This document shows positions 1 through 7,701 of a stretch of DNA of 64,000 nt, piece after piece. Position 1 is the stretch's first letter, and the number at the start of each line of letters is the position of its first letter. The stretch lies in NCBI GenBank assembly GCA_018716975.1, contig DVJE01000025.1, positions 1 to 64,000 of the forward strand, in the 5' to 3' direction. This stretch comes from Candidatus Gallacutalibacter stercoravium (lineage in GTDB: Bacteria > Bacillota > Clostridia > Oscillospirales > Acutalibacteraceae). The translations under genes were made by a program, and so were the position numbers. Under the pieces are notes generated by a model. The model ran no database searches and was not told where the DNA came from. It was given only the letters and a program-made list of their open reading frames with translations.

Positions 1-227
1 CTCGAAGAGGGGCGCGAACGAAGTGAGCGAAGAGTTGACTCCGCCAGGAGGAAACAGCCCGTACCCTCGCAGAGTGGCGCGAACGAAGTGAGCGAAGAGT
101 TGACTCCGCCAGGAGGAAACAGCCCGTACCCTCGCAGAGTGGCGCGAACGAAGTGAGCGAAGAGTTGACTCCGCCAGGAGGAAACAGCCCGTACCCTCGA
201 AGAGGGGCGCGAACGAAGTGAGCGAAG
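1..227. repeat. 65-bp direct tandem repeat, three full copies plus a partial fourth
   Basis: Copies begin at 1, 66, 131 and 196, each starting CTCG(A/C)AGAG and containing GCGAACGAAGTGAGCGAA. The fourth stops at about 227, where the sequence changes abruptly. Copies 1 and 4 share CTCGAAGAGGGG while 2 and 3 share CTCGCAGAGTGG, so the variants are interleaved. There are no spacers between copies and no open frame. The array may extend left of the window. Confidence 0.9.
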
Positions 228-342
228 GCAGCTTTACGCATATTATACCACAAAAGCTGCCCTCTCTAGAAAAAACAGCGAAGAATGGCGTGAAGGCCGT
301 TGCGCGTATGGTGGACCGGTAACCTTGTAATATTTACAGATG

Positions 343-374
343 AAAAGAGACAGGCTTGATGCCTGCCTCTTTTT
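343..374 (-). terminator. Bidirectional hairpin terminator
   Basis: AGAG-A-CAGGC, loop TTGAT, GCCTG-C-CTCT, followed by a T run on the plus strand and by TTTT on the minus strand. It lies just past the stop of the minus-strand methyltransferase. The stretch 228-342 before it holds nothing I recognise. Confidence 0.6.
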
Positions 375-386
375 GCAACCGCTGGT

Positions 387-1010
387 TTACCGTTTAACGC
401 CGGAGAAAAAATAGATGTCGTCGTTATCCCCTAACAGATCCACCGCAAAGAGCTTTTGCCAGACCTGGGCCTCCTGGTAGGCGGGCCCCAGGCCGGTGGA
501 AACGGCGCCAGCCGATCCACTGTGCCGCCCGTTGATGGTTTGCCGGCTTTCGCTGTGGGCCACGATAAAACGTCCGCCTGGGCGAAGCAGCCCATATACC
601 TGCCGGGCTAAAGCCGCTTTGTCTCCAAAATGCGGGTAAGCGCTATAGACGACGGCTACGTCAAAGCCGGTTTCGGTAAATTGTAATATATCGCTGGTTA
701 CAAAACGGGCGGTGGTGCCGGCAAACTTTAGCCGCGCCTGGGCTATCATGTTCGCGGATAAATCCACTCCCACTACCTCGGCTGGGCGGCGGGCCAGCAG
801 CTCCCCGGTAATAGCGCCGGTGCCGCAGGCAATATCCAGCACGCGGCAGCCCTCTTTTACCTGGGCCAAGGTGACAATAGCGGCCAGTTTCTGGGGATCG
901 TGGCGGCAGTTTTCATCCCAGTGAGCGGCACGCGCATCAAAGTAGGCTTGCACCTCCTCGGTGCGGATGCTTCCCCCGGCGGGATATGTGTGTGAGGGGT
1001 TATGATTCAT
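387..1010 (-). CDS. Class I SAM-dependent methyltransferase
   Basis: A 207-residue soluble protein with a Rossmann-type SAM-binding domain. Motif I is VLDIACGTG at residues 57-65, and the acidic residue after strand 2 is in VVGVDLSANM (Asp83). The later VVYSAYPHFGD and LLRPGGRFIV segments match the usual motif IV and post-II positions of Methyltransf_11/25 proteins. The substrate cannot be read from sequence. The start codon lies about 40 bases past the S-component gene upstream, so the two may be cotranscribed. It could act on a small molecule carried by that transporter, but this is inference. Confidence 0.85.
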   Translation of the reverse strand: MNHNPSHTYPAGGSIRTEEVQAYFDARAAHWDENCRHDPQKLAAIVTLAQVKEGCRVLDIACGTGAITGELLARRPAEVVGVDLSANMIAQARLKFAGTTARFVTSDILQFTETGFDVAVVYSAYPHFGDKAALARQVYGLLRPGGRFIVAHSESRQTINGRHSGSAGAVSTGLGPAYQEAQVWQKLFAVDLLGDNDDIYFFSGVKR

Positions 1011-1052
1011 AGTATCCTTCCTTCTTTGGTTGTAAGGTGCGAAAGGGGCGAT

Positions 1053-1589
1053 TTACCGCCCAGCGGGACGGGGGAAAAACCCCGCTTTTTGCAAAGCCAA
1101 CACGAACAGGGGCACAAATAAAATCTGGATGGCGATACCCGGTAAACCTGTGACAAAAGCAGCGGTTAAAAACATGGTAATGCCGTAGGGCTGACCTGCA
1201 AGACCCAAAAACAGGGCGTTTGCCAGGCCGGATACGACACGCCCGCCTAACATAGCTCCCAATAGCGCGGGGTAAAGCGGGCAGCGCAACTGCCGGTAAA
1301 GCAACCCGGTAAGACAGCCATAAGCGCACAACTCCAGCATCATAGCCGGCGCCGTGGGGAAGATAGGAGGCATGCCGGTGACGACGGAAGACAGCAAGGG
1401 CACAATGCCGCCGCAGACAGCGCCGTATTGCCAGCCGCATAACAGCCCGCACAGCAGCACAGGGATATGCATGGGCAAGAACACCGAACCGGCCCCCACT
1501 AAGTGGAAGGCCGAGGGCAGCACTAAGCCCAGCGCGATGCAAAGCGCCGTGGTAATCATATTTTTGGTAGCGGAATGAACTCTCTCCAT
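1053..1589 (-). CDS. ECF transporter S component (substrate-binding membrane subunit)
   Basis: About 178 residues with five or six hydrophobic segments and almost no polar loops. The stretch FLPMHIPVLLCGLLCGWQYG followed by a Gly-rich segment and MPPIFPTAPAMMLEL is typical of vitamin-type ECF S components, which dock onto a shared EcfAAT module encoded elsewhere. The substrate is not identifiable by eye. The ATG at 1589 is chosen over an in-frame TTG at 1601 because GAGAAAGG directly abuts that TTG. It sits upstream of the methyltransferase and has a structured leader (see 1700-1800). Confidence 0.7.
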   Translation of the reverse strand: MERVHSATKNMITTALCIALGLVLPSAFHLVGAGSVFLPMHIPVLLCGLLCGWQYGAVCGGIVPLLSSVVTGMPPIFPTAPAMMLELCAYGCLTGLLYRQLRCPLYPALLGAMLGGRVVSGLANALFLGLAGQPYGITMFLTAAFVTGLPGIAIQILFVPLFVLALQKAGFFPRPAGR

Positions 1590-1721
1590 GTGAAACGACA
1601 ACCTTTCTCATTTATTATTTTTATTCATCTAGCTTCTGCCATCAGCCGTTAACTGGTTCCGAAAAGCAAAGCTGCTTTTGGCAAAGTTTCGGTTACAGAA
1701 ATGCTCGAAAACACAAAAACG

Positions 1722-1767
1722 CCAGGGAACCGGATTTTGCTTCTGCAAAAACCGCCTTCCTGGCGTA
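1722..1767 (-). promoter_or_regulatory. Long leader hairpin upstream of the ECF S component, attenuator-like
   Basis: On the minus strand CGCCAGG...CCTGGCG encloses a second stem (GGTTTTTGC, AGAA, GCAAAATCC) and is followed by GTTTTTGTGTTTT, the shape of an intrinsic terminator. It lies between a TATAAT box (plus-strand about 1780) and the S-component start at 1589. A second possible stem (CCGAAA...TTTCGG) lies closer to the gene. No known riboswitch consensus (TPP, FMN, THF, preQ1, cobalamin) was recognised. The opposite strand also has a short run after the stem, so it could simply be a terminator. Confidence 0.4.
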
Positions 1768-2109
1768 AAATATCAGTATATTATACAAAATGTAATATGA
1801 TTACCGCAGTGCCAAGCCTACCAAATCAAAAAGCAGATTAGCCGTTACTTTTTGAAAGGCAAGAAATGCAAAACGATTTGCCCATTCGTGCCCTGGCAAA
1901 ACAATCGATTATCGGCTGCGGCCGCCTTCCTGACGACATAACACAGCGCGCGGAGCTTCAAACCATACAAAGAGATATATGGCAAGCAATATATTTCTGC
2001 CACCCAACATATTATACTTGGTGCAACGTTTCTTTGTCAATAACCGCCGGTTGCAATCCGGCGCAAAGGAGCGCGAATCAATTGTTTGCAAAAATTGTGC
2101 GGGAGGGGC

Positions 2110-2138
2110 TTGACAAGATAATTGTGTTATTGTATTAT
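2110..2138 (+). promoter_or_regulatory. Sigma-A promoter of the GntR-ABC operon
   Basis: TTGACA at 2110-2115, 17-base spacer, TATTAT at 2133-2138. Start ATG is at 2186, behind AAACGGAGGA. Confidence 0.75.
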
Positions 2139-2167
2139 TGTACCACAGAGTTAATACAACAGTACAA
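2130..2167. promoter_or_regulatory. Nested inverted repeats overlapping the promoter, likely regulator operator
   Basis: TTGTATTA (2130-2137) pairs with TAATACAA (2152-2159), and the adjoining TTGTAC (2138-2143) pairs with GTACAA (2162-2167). The left arms overlap the -10 box, and the whole lies just before the regulator gene, the usual place for GntR-type autorepression. Binding is inferred. Confidence 0.55.
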
Positions 2168-2185
2168 GAGAAACGGAGGAAAGCT

Positions 2186-2566
2186 ATGACATGGCAATTG
2201 ACCGCCGACAGGCCTATTTATTTGCAGCTAATGGAAGCGATTAAGCTGCAAATTGTGTCGGGCGCTTACCAGGCGGGGGAACGGCTGCCTCCTGTGCGGG
2301 ACATTGCGGCGCAGGCGGGTGTAAACCCCAATACGATGCAAAAAGCGTTGTCGGAACTGGAACGGGACGGCTTGGTTTACAGCCAACGCACCGCTGGCCG
2401 GTTTATTACGGAGGATGAGAATATGATAGTGAAAATGAGAAACGAGCTGGCGCAAGATAGGATCCAGGCGTTTTTTGAAGGCATGAGCCGGTTGGGCTTT
2501 ACCCGTGAAGAGACGATGGAGATGCTCAACCGAGCGGCCCAGGAGCAACAGCAAAAGGGGGATTAA
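2186..2566 (+). CDS. GntR-family transcriptional regulator, YtrA-type
   Basis: A 126-residue DNA-binding protein. The N-terminal winged helix is clear: RPIYLQLMEAIKLQIVSGAY, GERLPPVRDIAAQAGVNPNT and a recognition helix ending DGLVYSQRTAGRF. Only about 50 residues follow, with no effector-binding FCD or UTRA domain, as in the short YtrA subfamily that represses adjacent ABC transporter genes. The start at 2186 follows AAACGGAGGA; an upstream in-frame ATG at 2138 lies inside the promoter and is rejected. The ABC ATPase begins one base after the stop codon, so this is an operon, probably autorepressed at the inverted repeats just upstream. Confidence 0.88.
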   Translation: MTWQLTADRPIYLQLMEAIKLQIVSGAYQAGERLPPVRDIAAQAGVNPNTMQKALSELERDGLVYSQRTAGRFITEDENMIVKMRNELAQDRIQAFFEGMSRLGFTREETMEMLNRAAQEQQQKGD

Positions 2567-2567
2567 C

Positions 2568-3266
2568 ATGGAAACATTACTGCAATGCACAGATCTAAGC
2601 AAAAGCTACGGATCAAAAACCGCCCTGGACGGCGTTAGCTTTTCACTGGAGCGGGGACGTATTGTGGGGCTGCTGGGGCCCAACGGTAGCGGCAAAAGCA
2701 CCCTTATTAAAATTGCGGCGGGGCTGCTGACCCCTACGGCGGGCAGCCTGCTGGTGGAAGGAAAGAAGCCGGGCCCGGCCACCAAAGCGCTGGTGTCTTA
2801 TCTGCCTGAGCGCACCTACCTCAGCGCTTGGATGCGCATATTTGATATTGTGGATTTCTTTGCCGACTTTTACCAGGATTTTGACAAGGCCAAGGCCTTT
2901 GAAATGCTGGATAGGCTGGGGATTAACCCTCGAGATCGATTGAAAACCATGTCTAAAGGCACCAAAGAGAAAGTGCAGCTTATTTTGGTGATGAGCCGCA
3001 ATGCCCAGCTCTATCTGCTGGATGAGCCCATCGGCGGCGTGGATCCGGCGGCGCGGGATTATATTCTCAACACCATCATCCGCAATTATAACGAAAACGC
3101 CACCGTGCTTATTTCCACACACTTAATAGCGGATGTGGAAAACTATCTTGACGACGTGGTGTTTATCAATACCGGCCATGTGGCGCTTGTTTCCTCTGTG
3201 GATGAAATTAGAGAGGGACAGGGCAAATCGGTAGACGCCCTGTTTAGGGAGGTATTTAAATGCTAG
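2568..3266 (+). CDS. ABC transporter ATP-binding protein (YtrB-like)
   Basis: 232 residues forming one nucleotide-binding domain. Walker A is GPNGSGKST, the Q-loop region is short, the signature is degenerate (MSKGTKEK instead of LSGGQ), and Walker B is LYLLDEPIGGVDP followed by the STH switch histidine. The short size and relaxed signature are common in YtrB/EcsA-type ATPases. It follows the GntR gene by one base and overlaps the permease gene by seven, so the three act as one unit. Export is likely, because no binding protein is encoded; the cargo is unknown. Confidence 0.9.
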   Translation: METLLQCTDLSKSYGSKTALDGVSFSLERGRIVGLLGPNGSGKSTLIKIAAGLLTPTAGSLLVEGKKPGPATKALVSYLPERTYLSAWMRIFDIVDFFADFYQDFDKAKAFEMLDRLGINPRDRLKTMSKGTKEKVQLILVMSRNAQLYLLDEPIGGVDPAARDYILNTIIRNYNENATVLISTHLIADVENYLDDVVFINTGHVALVSSVDEIREGQGKSVDALFREVFKC

Positions 3267-4069
3267 GTAAATTGATAAAGCACGAAATCCGCGCTACCGC
3301 TAGAACCTTTTTGCCCATGTATGGCGCCATATTGGTGTTGGCGGGCATCAACCGTTTGTTGATGGCGATTGAAGCGGTAAATTCGCTGATGAACATCTTC
3401 AGCGTTTTGATGACGGTTTTGTACGGATTGTTTATTGTAATTGCATTTGTACTAACTGTAACAGTTATGATCCAACGGTTTTACCGTAATCTGTTGGGCG
3501 ACGAAGGCTATTTGATGTTTACGCTGCCGGTGCGGCCCTGGGCTCACATTGTGGCCAAAGGGATAACCTCGATTATCTGGCTCTTTCTAACCGCCGTGGC
3601 CACTTACCTTTCGGCCTGTATTCTTTCCATTGGTACGGGAGCTCAGATGATCAACACCGGCTTTTTCTCTGATTTGGGCCGCGCATTGGATCGCTTTGGC
3701 GCAGAATACGGCGTACACGGGGGCTGGCTGATGGCCGAAGGCATTTTAGGCGTTTTGCTGGCGCTGGTTTTATTCATTCTGTTAATTTATGCGTCTATTG
3801 CCATTGGGCATCTATTTCGTTCTCATCGGGTGCTGGCCAGCGTGGGGGCTTACCTGGTAATTAGCTTTATGTTGCAAATGTTGTTGGCTGTGTGCATGAT
3901 AAGCGGTGTGGAATACGATAGCACTTTTGTGGATTGGACGGCCCAACAGTCGATGCAGTTTGTGGTGTTCTTCGCGCTGCCGGTTGTGCTGTGTGTAGAA
4001 ATCGCCCTGTCGGCAATATTCTTTATCATCACCAATCAGATTTTCAAGAAACGCCTCAATTTGGAATAA
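3260..4069 (+). CDS. ABC transporter permease subunit
   Basis: 269 residues with about six hydrophobic segments, starting with a short cytoplasmic MLGKLIKHEIRATAR, the typical beginning of ABC-2-like permeases that partner YtrB-type ATPases. The middle has a LLGDEGYLMFTLPVRP segment before a helix, which recurs in Clostridia permeases of this kind. Its ATG overlaps the end of the ATPase gene and has GGGAGG ahead of it. It is the membrane half of the GntR-controlled transporter. Substrate unknown. Confidence 0.8.
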   Translation: MLGKLIKHEIRATARTFLPMYGAILVLAGINRLLMAIEAVNSLMNIFSVLMTVLYGLFIVIAFVLTVTVMIQRFYRNLLGDEGYLMFTLPVRPWAHIVAKGITSIIWLFLTAVATYLSACILSIGTGAQMINTGFFSDLGRALDRFGAEYGVHGGWLMAEGILGVLLALVLFILLIYASIAIGHLFRSHRVLASVGAYLVISFMLQMLLAVCMISGVEYDSTFVDWTAQQSMQFVVFFALPVVLCVEIALSAIFFIITNQIFKKRLNLE

Positions 4070-4100
4070 GTAAAATGTAACGGCCAAAGGGCTCGAGAGA

Positions 4101-4134
4101 AACCGCCGTGGGGAGAACTTCCCCACGGCGGTTT
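4101..4134 (+). terminator. Hairpin terminator after the GntR-ABC operon
   Basis: AACCGCCGTGGGGA, loop, TCCCCACGGCGGTT, then TT; a long G+C-rich stem just past the permease stop, with a short T tail. Confidence 0.65.
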
Positions 4135-4191
4135 TGCGCGGGGAACTTTTTGGATGGCGGCGGTTGCCGGAGTAAAAATTTAGCAAAAGGC

Positions 4192-4222
4192 TTGCTTGTG
4201 ACGCGGCGTAATAAGTTACACT
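4192..4222 (+). promoter_or_regulatory. MerR-type promoter with 19-bp spacer
   Basis: TTGCTT (4192-4197), 19 bases, TACACT (4217-4222). The long spacer is the hallmark of promoters that MerR-family proteins activate by DNA distortion. It lies 24 bases before the MerR gene, implying autoregulation of the MerR-ABC operon. No clear dyad was resolved inside the spacer. Confidence 0.55.
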
Positions 4223-4245
4223 AGAAAACAGGAGGTGCCGTATTC

Positions 4246-5073
4246 ATGAGTAAAATGGAAAAAGACGATAAAATCAATAAAAACAGAGCCATACCATCCA
4301 ATTATATGACGGTAGGCCAGGTGGCCAAGAAAATGGGGGTTACGGTGCGCGCCCTGCAATATTATGATAAAGAAGGGGTGCTTTGCCCATCGGCGCAAAG
4401 CGAAGGGGGCCGCAGGCTTTATACCGACAAGGATGTGGTGCGGCTGCACCAGTTGCTTTCGTTAAAGCAACTGGGCTTTTCGCTGGAGGATATTAAGAAA
4501 AGGCTGCTGCCTTTGGATTCGCCCGCCGATGTGGCGGCCGCGCTTGAGCAGCAGGCCGGCGATATACGAAAAAAAATACAAGCCCTTTCACTTTCTTTGC
4601 AGCAGATTGAGGTGCTGCGGGCCGAGGTGCTGCAAATGCAGGCGGTGAACTTTAAAAAATATGCCGATATTATTGTTAACCTGCAAATGAAAAACGACTA
4701 TTATTGGCTGATTAAGCATTTTGACGACCAGACGCTGGATTATATTCGCGGCCGCTTTGATAAAGAAAGCGGGCTGGCCTTTTTAGAAAGGTTTATCAAC
4801 CTGCAAGAAGAAGCGCTGTGCTTGCAAAAAGCCGGTGTACCGCCGGAAAGCGAACAAGGCCAAGCGCTTGCCCAGGCGTTTTGGGGCATGGTGATGGACT
4901 TTACGGGCGGTGATATGGCTATGCTGCCCAAGCTGATGGACATCGGGCGTTTTGCCCAAGCAGACGGTGAATGGAAGGAGAAACAAGCGATTGTGAACCG
5001 TTACATTGAACCGGCGCTGGACGCTTATTTTACAAAACTGGGGACAAATCCCTTTGAGGAGGGGAAGAAATGA
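4246..5073 (+). CDS. MerR-family transcriptional activator with effector-binding C-terminal domain
   Basis: 275 residues. The winged-helix DNA-binding part starts at about residue 21 (YMTVGQVAKKMGVTVRALQY, then YDKEGVLCPSAQSEGGRRLY), followed by a long dimerisation helix and a roughly 130-residue C-terminal region resembling TipAS-type ligand-binding domains. A basic 20-residue N-terminal extension precedes the usual start; no internal Met with a better ribosome site was seen, and CAGGAGGTG precedes 4246. The stop overlaps the ABC ATPase start by four bases, so the regulator probably senses the compound handled by that transporter. Confidence 0.9.
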   Translation: MSKMEKDDKINKNRAIPSNYMTVGQVAKKMGVTVRALQYYDKEGVLCPSAQSEGGRRLYTDKDVVRLHQLLSLKQLGFSLEDIKKRLLPLDSPADVAAALEQQAGDIRKKIQALSLSLQQIEVLRAEVLQMQAVNFKKYADIIVNLQMKNDYYWLIKHFDDQTLDYIRGRFDKESGLAFLERFINLQEEALCLQKAGVPPESEQGQALAQAFWGMVMDFTGGDMAMLPKLMDIGRFAQADGEWKEKQAIVNRYIEPALDAYFTKLGTNPFEEGKK

Positions 5074-5885
5074 GCTGTGCCATTCAGGTGGAGAGCCTTA
5101 AAAAAAGTTATGGCTCCCGAACCGTGTTAAAAGACGTTAGTTTTTGCGTGGAACAAGGCGAAATATTCGCCCTGCTGGGAGTAAACGGCGCTGGAAAAAC
5201 CACAGTGCTGGAATGTGTGGAAGGGCTGCGCCGCTATGACGGCGGCCGCGTTTTTATAAACGGCAGAAGAGGCGTGCAGTTGCAGTCGGCGACCCTGCCC
5301 GCTCACATCAGGCCTATGGAAGCGGTGAAGCTGTTTGCCAAGTGGCGCAAGGCCTTGGTGGATCAAGAGATGCTGGAGGCCCTGGAGATTCCACAAATGG
5401 GCAAAAAACAATACGGGCAATTGTCCACAGGGCAAAAACGGCGGCTGCACCTGGCTTTGGCGCTAACCGGCGACCCGGATATTCTCTTTCTCGACGAGCC
5501 CACCGCCGGTTTGGATGTGGAGGGCAGGCGTTCCTTGCACGGGCAGATCCGCGCGCTGCAGGCACGGGGCAAAACCATTGTGCTGGCGAGCCACGATATG
5601 GCTGAGGTAGAAAGCCTATGCAGCCGCATCGGTATCTTAAACGGCGGCGTGGTATCCTTTTGCGGCACCGTGGCCCAGCTGACCCAGAAGGTGGGCAGGC
5701 AGTACACCATACGGGCGGTAACCGGGCAAGGGGAAGAGCGCCTAGAGGTGGAGAATGTGGAAGAGGCACTGCTTGCCTTGTTGCAAAAGTACCAGCGCCA
5801 GGATGAAGCCATATTAGATTTGAGCGTAAGCCGCGGCACGTTGGAACAGCATTTTATAAAATTAGCGGGGAGGCGCGCGCAATGA
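5070..5885 (+). CDS. ABC transporter ATP-binding protein (ABC-2 exporter type)
   Basis: 271 residues: Walker A GVNGAGKTT near residue 38, signature LSTGQKRRL, Walker B ILFLDEPTAGLD and the SHD switch. The extra C-terminal 60 residues (after LTQKVGRQYTIRAV) are typical of drug or bacteriocin exporter ATPases such as the CcmA/NodI group. It overlaps both neighbours by four bases, so MerR regulator, ATPase and permease are translationally coupled. A multidrug or peptide exporter is likely; the substrate is unknown. Confidence 0.92.
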   Translation: MSCAIQVESLKKSYGSRTVLKDVSFCVEQGEIFALLGVNGAGKTTVLECVEGLRRYDGGRVFINGRRGVQLQSATLPAHIRPMEAVKLFAKWRKALVDQEMLEALEIPQMGKKQYGQLSTGQKRRLHLALALTGDPDILFLDEPTAGLDVEGRRSLHGQIRALQARGKTIVLASHDMAEVESLCSRIGILNGGVVSFCGTVAQLTQKVGRQYTIRAVTGQGEERLEVENVEEALLALLQKYQRQDEAILDLSVSRGTLEQHFIKLAGRRAQ

Positions 5886-6586
5886 AGGCGTTTTTCTATG
5901 GGGTTGCCCTGCAGTGGCGGTTGGACATACGCAGCAAGACAATGCTTATCACCTGTTACCTAGTGCCGCTGTTATTTTTTGCCCTGATGGGCGGCATATT
6001 TACCTCTTTGATGCCCCAGGCCGGTGATACGTTGATACAATCCATGACGGTGATGGGCGTTTCTATGGGGGCTCTGATTGGATTGCCCCCCTCTTTAAAC
6101 GAGGTGTATAGCGGTGAGAGCAAACGGGTTTACCAGGTAAACGGCGCGCCTGTATGTTTTGGCTTGGCGGCTATGGCTTTATCGTCTTTTTGCCATTTGC
6201 TGCTGATGTGCGCCGTTATCTATTTTGCCGCGCCTTTGGCTTTTGGGGCGGCCTTGCCGGAGAACCCGGCGGCATATTTCGGTGCGCTGGTGGTTTTTAT
6301 CGCCGTTTCGCTGGCTGTGAGCGGCGTTCTGGGGGTAGCGGTAAAAAATCAAGCCAAGCTTACCATGGGTTCACAGATCTTATTTTTACCGTCTATTTTA
6401 CTGTCTGGCGTTTTCTTCCCGGTGGAGCTGCTGCCGGACGCCTTAGAAAAGCTGGGCGCTTTCTTTCCAGCCTACTGGGGGTACCGGTTGCTGGCAGACG
6501 GCGGTTTATGCCTTGCCAACCTGTGGCCGTTGGGGCTTTGCTTGCTGCTGGCAATCGGCCTGTGTGGACTTTTTTTGAAAAAATAA
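5882..6586 (+). CDS. ABC-2 type transporter permease
   Basis: 234 residues with six predicted membrane segments. After the first helix it shows the ABC-2 pattern of a large loop (LPPSLNEVYSGESKRVYQVN) and, near the end, the LPSILLSGVFFPVELLPDAL segment and the Pro-Ala-Tyr-Trp element seen in NodJ/YadH-like permeases. It forms the channel for the ATPase just upstream. No hairpin follows directly; about 55 bases separate it from the sigma-factor gene, so read-through is possible. Confidence 0.88.
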   Translation: MKAFFYGVALQWRLDIRSKTMLITCYLVPLLFFALMGGIFTSLMPQAGDTLIQSMTVMGVSMGALIGLPPSLNEVYSGESKRVYQVNGAPVCFGLAAMALSSFCHLLLMCAVIYFAAPLAFGAALPENPAAYFGALVVFIAVSLAVSGVLGVAVKNQAKLTMGSQILFLPSILLSGVFFPVELLPDALEKLGAFFPAYWGYRLLADGGLCLANLWPLGLCLLLAIGLCGLFLKK

Positions 6587-6641
6587 AAATTTTTTGTGAT
6601 ATTCTGGCGGCCGGTGCGTCTTATTTATGGGAGGTGGAAAA

Positions 6642-7142
6642 GTGGACGGCGCGAAATACAATTTTGAAAACGTTTATGAATCGTACTTTAATGAAGTTTT
6701 TCGCTATGCCAAAAGCTTGACCATGGACGAGCCGGCGGCAGAGGAGCTTACGGAAGAGACCTTTTTTCGCGCGTTGCGCGCCCTGCCTTCCTTCCGCGGC
6801 GATTGCGATATTAAGGTGTGGCTGTGCCGCATTGCGAAAAACCTGTGGTTGACCCAACAGAAAAAGAATGCCCGCCTACATCCTGGTGAGGATGTGTTGG
6901 AACAGGTGCCGGACACACAGGATTTTGCCGAAGAGCTGGGCGATAAACAGGCGGCTTTGCGCATCCACCGTTTGTTGCACGGGATGGATGAGCCCTATAA
7001 AGAGGTATTTTCGCTGCGGGTGTTTGGGGAGCTCTCCTTTCGCGAGATAGGGGAACTTTTTGAAAAAAGCGAGCATTGGGCCTGCGTTACTTATCACAGG
7101 GCCAAACAAAAGATTCTGGCAAAAATGGGAGGTAAGCCATGA
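6642..7142 (+). CDS. RNA polymerase sigma factor, ECF (sigma-70 family, group 4)
   Basis: 166 residues with sigma region 2 (FENVYESYFNEVFRYAKSLT through EELTEETFFRALRALPSF) and region 4 (LLHGMDEPYKEVFSLRVFGE followed by LSFREIGELFEKSE). Regions 1 and 3 are absent, as in ECF factors. The GTG at 6642 is taken as start because GGGAGGTGG sits just before it; the ATG at 6627 lies upstream of that site. The stop overlaps the start of a zinc-finger membrane protein by four bases, the usual sigma/anti-sigma arrangement. Confidence 0.9.
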   Translation: MDGAKYNFENVYESYFNEVFRYAKSLTMDEPAAEELTEETFFRALRALPSFRGDCDIKVWLCRIAKNLWLTQQKKNARLHPGEDVLEQVPDTQDFAEELGDKQAALRIHRLLHGMDEPYKEVFSLRVFGELSFREIGELFEKSEHWACVTYHRAKQKILAKMGGKP

Positions 7143-7699
7143 AGGATTTGGATTGTTCCGTTGTTCGCGATCTGTTGCCGCTTTATGCGGAAAATATGGT
7201 AAACCCCGACACCGGGCGGGCCGTAGCCGCCCATTTGGAGGGTTGTGCCGATTGCCGTGCAGTTTATGAGAATATGCAGCGTAAAATTCCTGTGCCGGTA
7301 GAGGAAAATCAAAAAAAGGCCGAGCCGCTGAAACGGCTGCGGTTCCATATGATTTTAAATATTATCAGCTTTCCAATTTGGCTGCCGTTGTTGCTGGCGG
7401 CCTGCGCTGTGGCGCTTGCACTGTATGTGTGCATTTGGGCCGTTGTAGTATGCCTGTGGTGCGTGCCTGTGATTTTTGGTGTTTTGAGCGTGGCAGCTGT
7501 TGTGGGAGCAGCGGTTAGCTTTGCTCAGGGTCTTGCTGGCAATGGGCTGCTGTTTGTTGCCCTGCTGTTTACGGGAGCGGGCCTGGCGGTGCTGTCGTTT
7601 GTGCCTTGTTTATTGCTGAGCAAACAGGTGATCCGCCTCACGAAGGCGCTGACTAGGCGGATAAAAGCCCTTTTTGTATCGGGAAAGGAGGTAAAATAA
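7139..7699 (+). CDS. Putative zinc-finger (zf-HC2) membrane anti-sigma factor
   Basis: 186 residues. The N-terminal cytosolic part carries the HxxxCxxC motif of ZAS-type anti-sigma factors (HLEGCADC, about residues 31-38) after CSVVRDLLPLYAENM. Three or four hydrophobic segments follow from about residue 75 to 170, anchoring it in the membrane. Overlap with the ECF sigma gene makes it the likely cognate anti-sigma factor. It is directly followed by a DUF4097 protein, so the three-gene unit probably senses an envelope condition; that role is inferred. Confidence 0.82.
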   Translation: MKDLDCSVVRDLLPLYAENMVNPDTGRAVAAHLEGCADCRAVYENMQRKIPVPVEENQKKAEPLKRLRFHMILNIISFPIWLPLLLAACAVALALYVCIWAVVVCLWCVPVIFGVLSVAAVVGAAVSFAQGLAGNGLLFVALLFTGAGLAVLSFVPCLLLSKQVIRLTKALTRRIKALFVSGKEVK

Positions 7700-7701
7700 C
7701 C

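Noticed and set aside
1-227. Possible CRISPR array
   Set aside because: The 65-bp copies are contiguous with no unique spacers and no cas genes are present.
1866-2189. 107-codon plus-strand frame
   Set aside because: It runs through the promoter and operator of the GntR gene, has no ribosome site and no recognisable content.
5314-5839. Two long minus-strand frames of about 150 codons
   Set aside because: They are opposite a clear ABC ATPase gene, and their Arg/Pro-rich products arise from the codon bias of the real gene.
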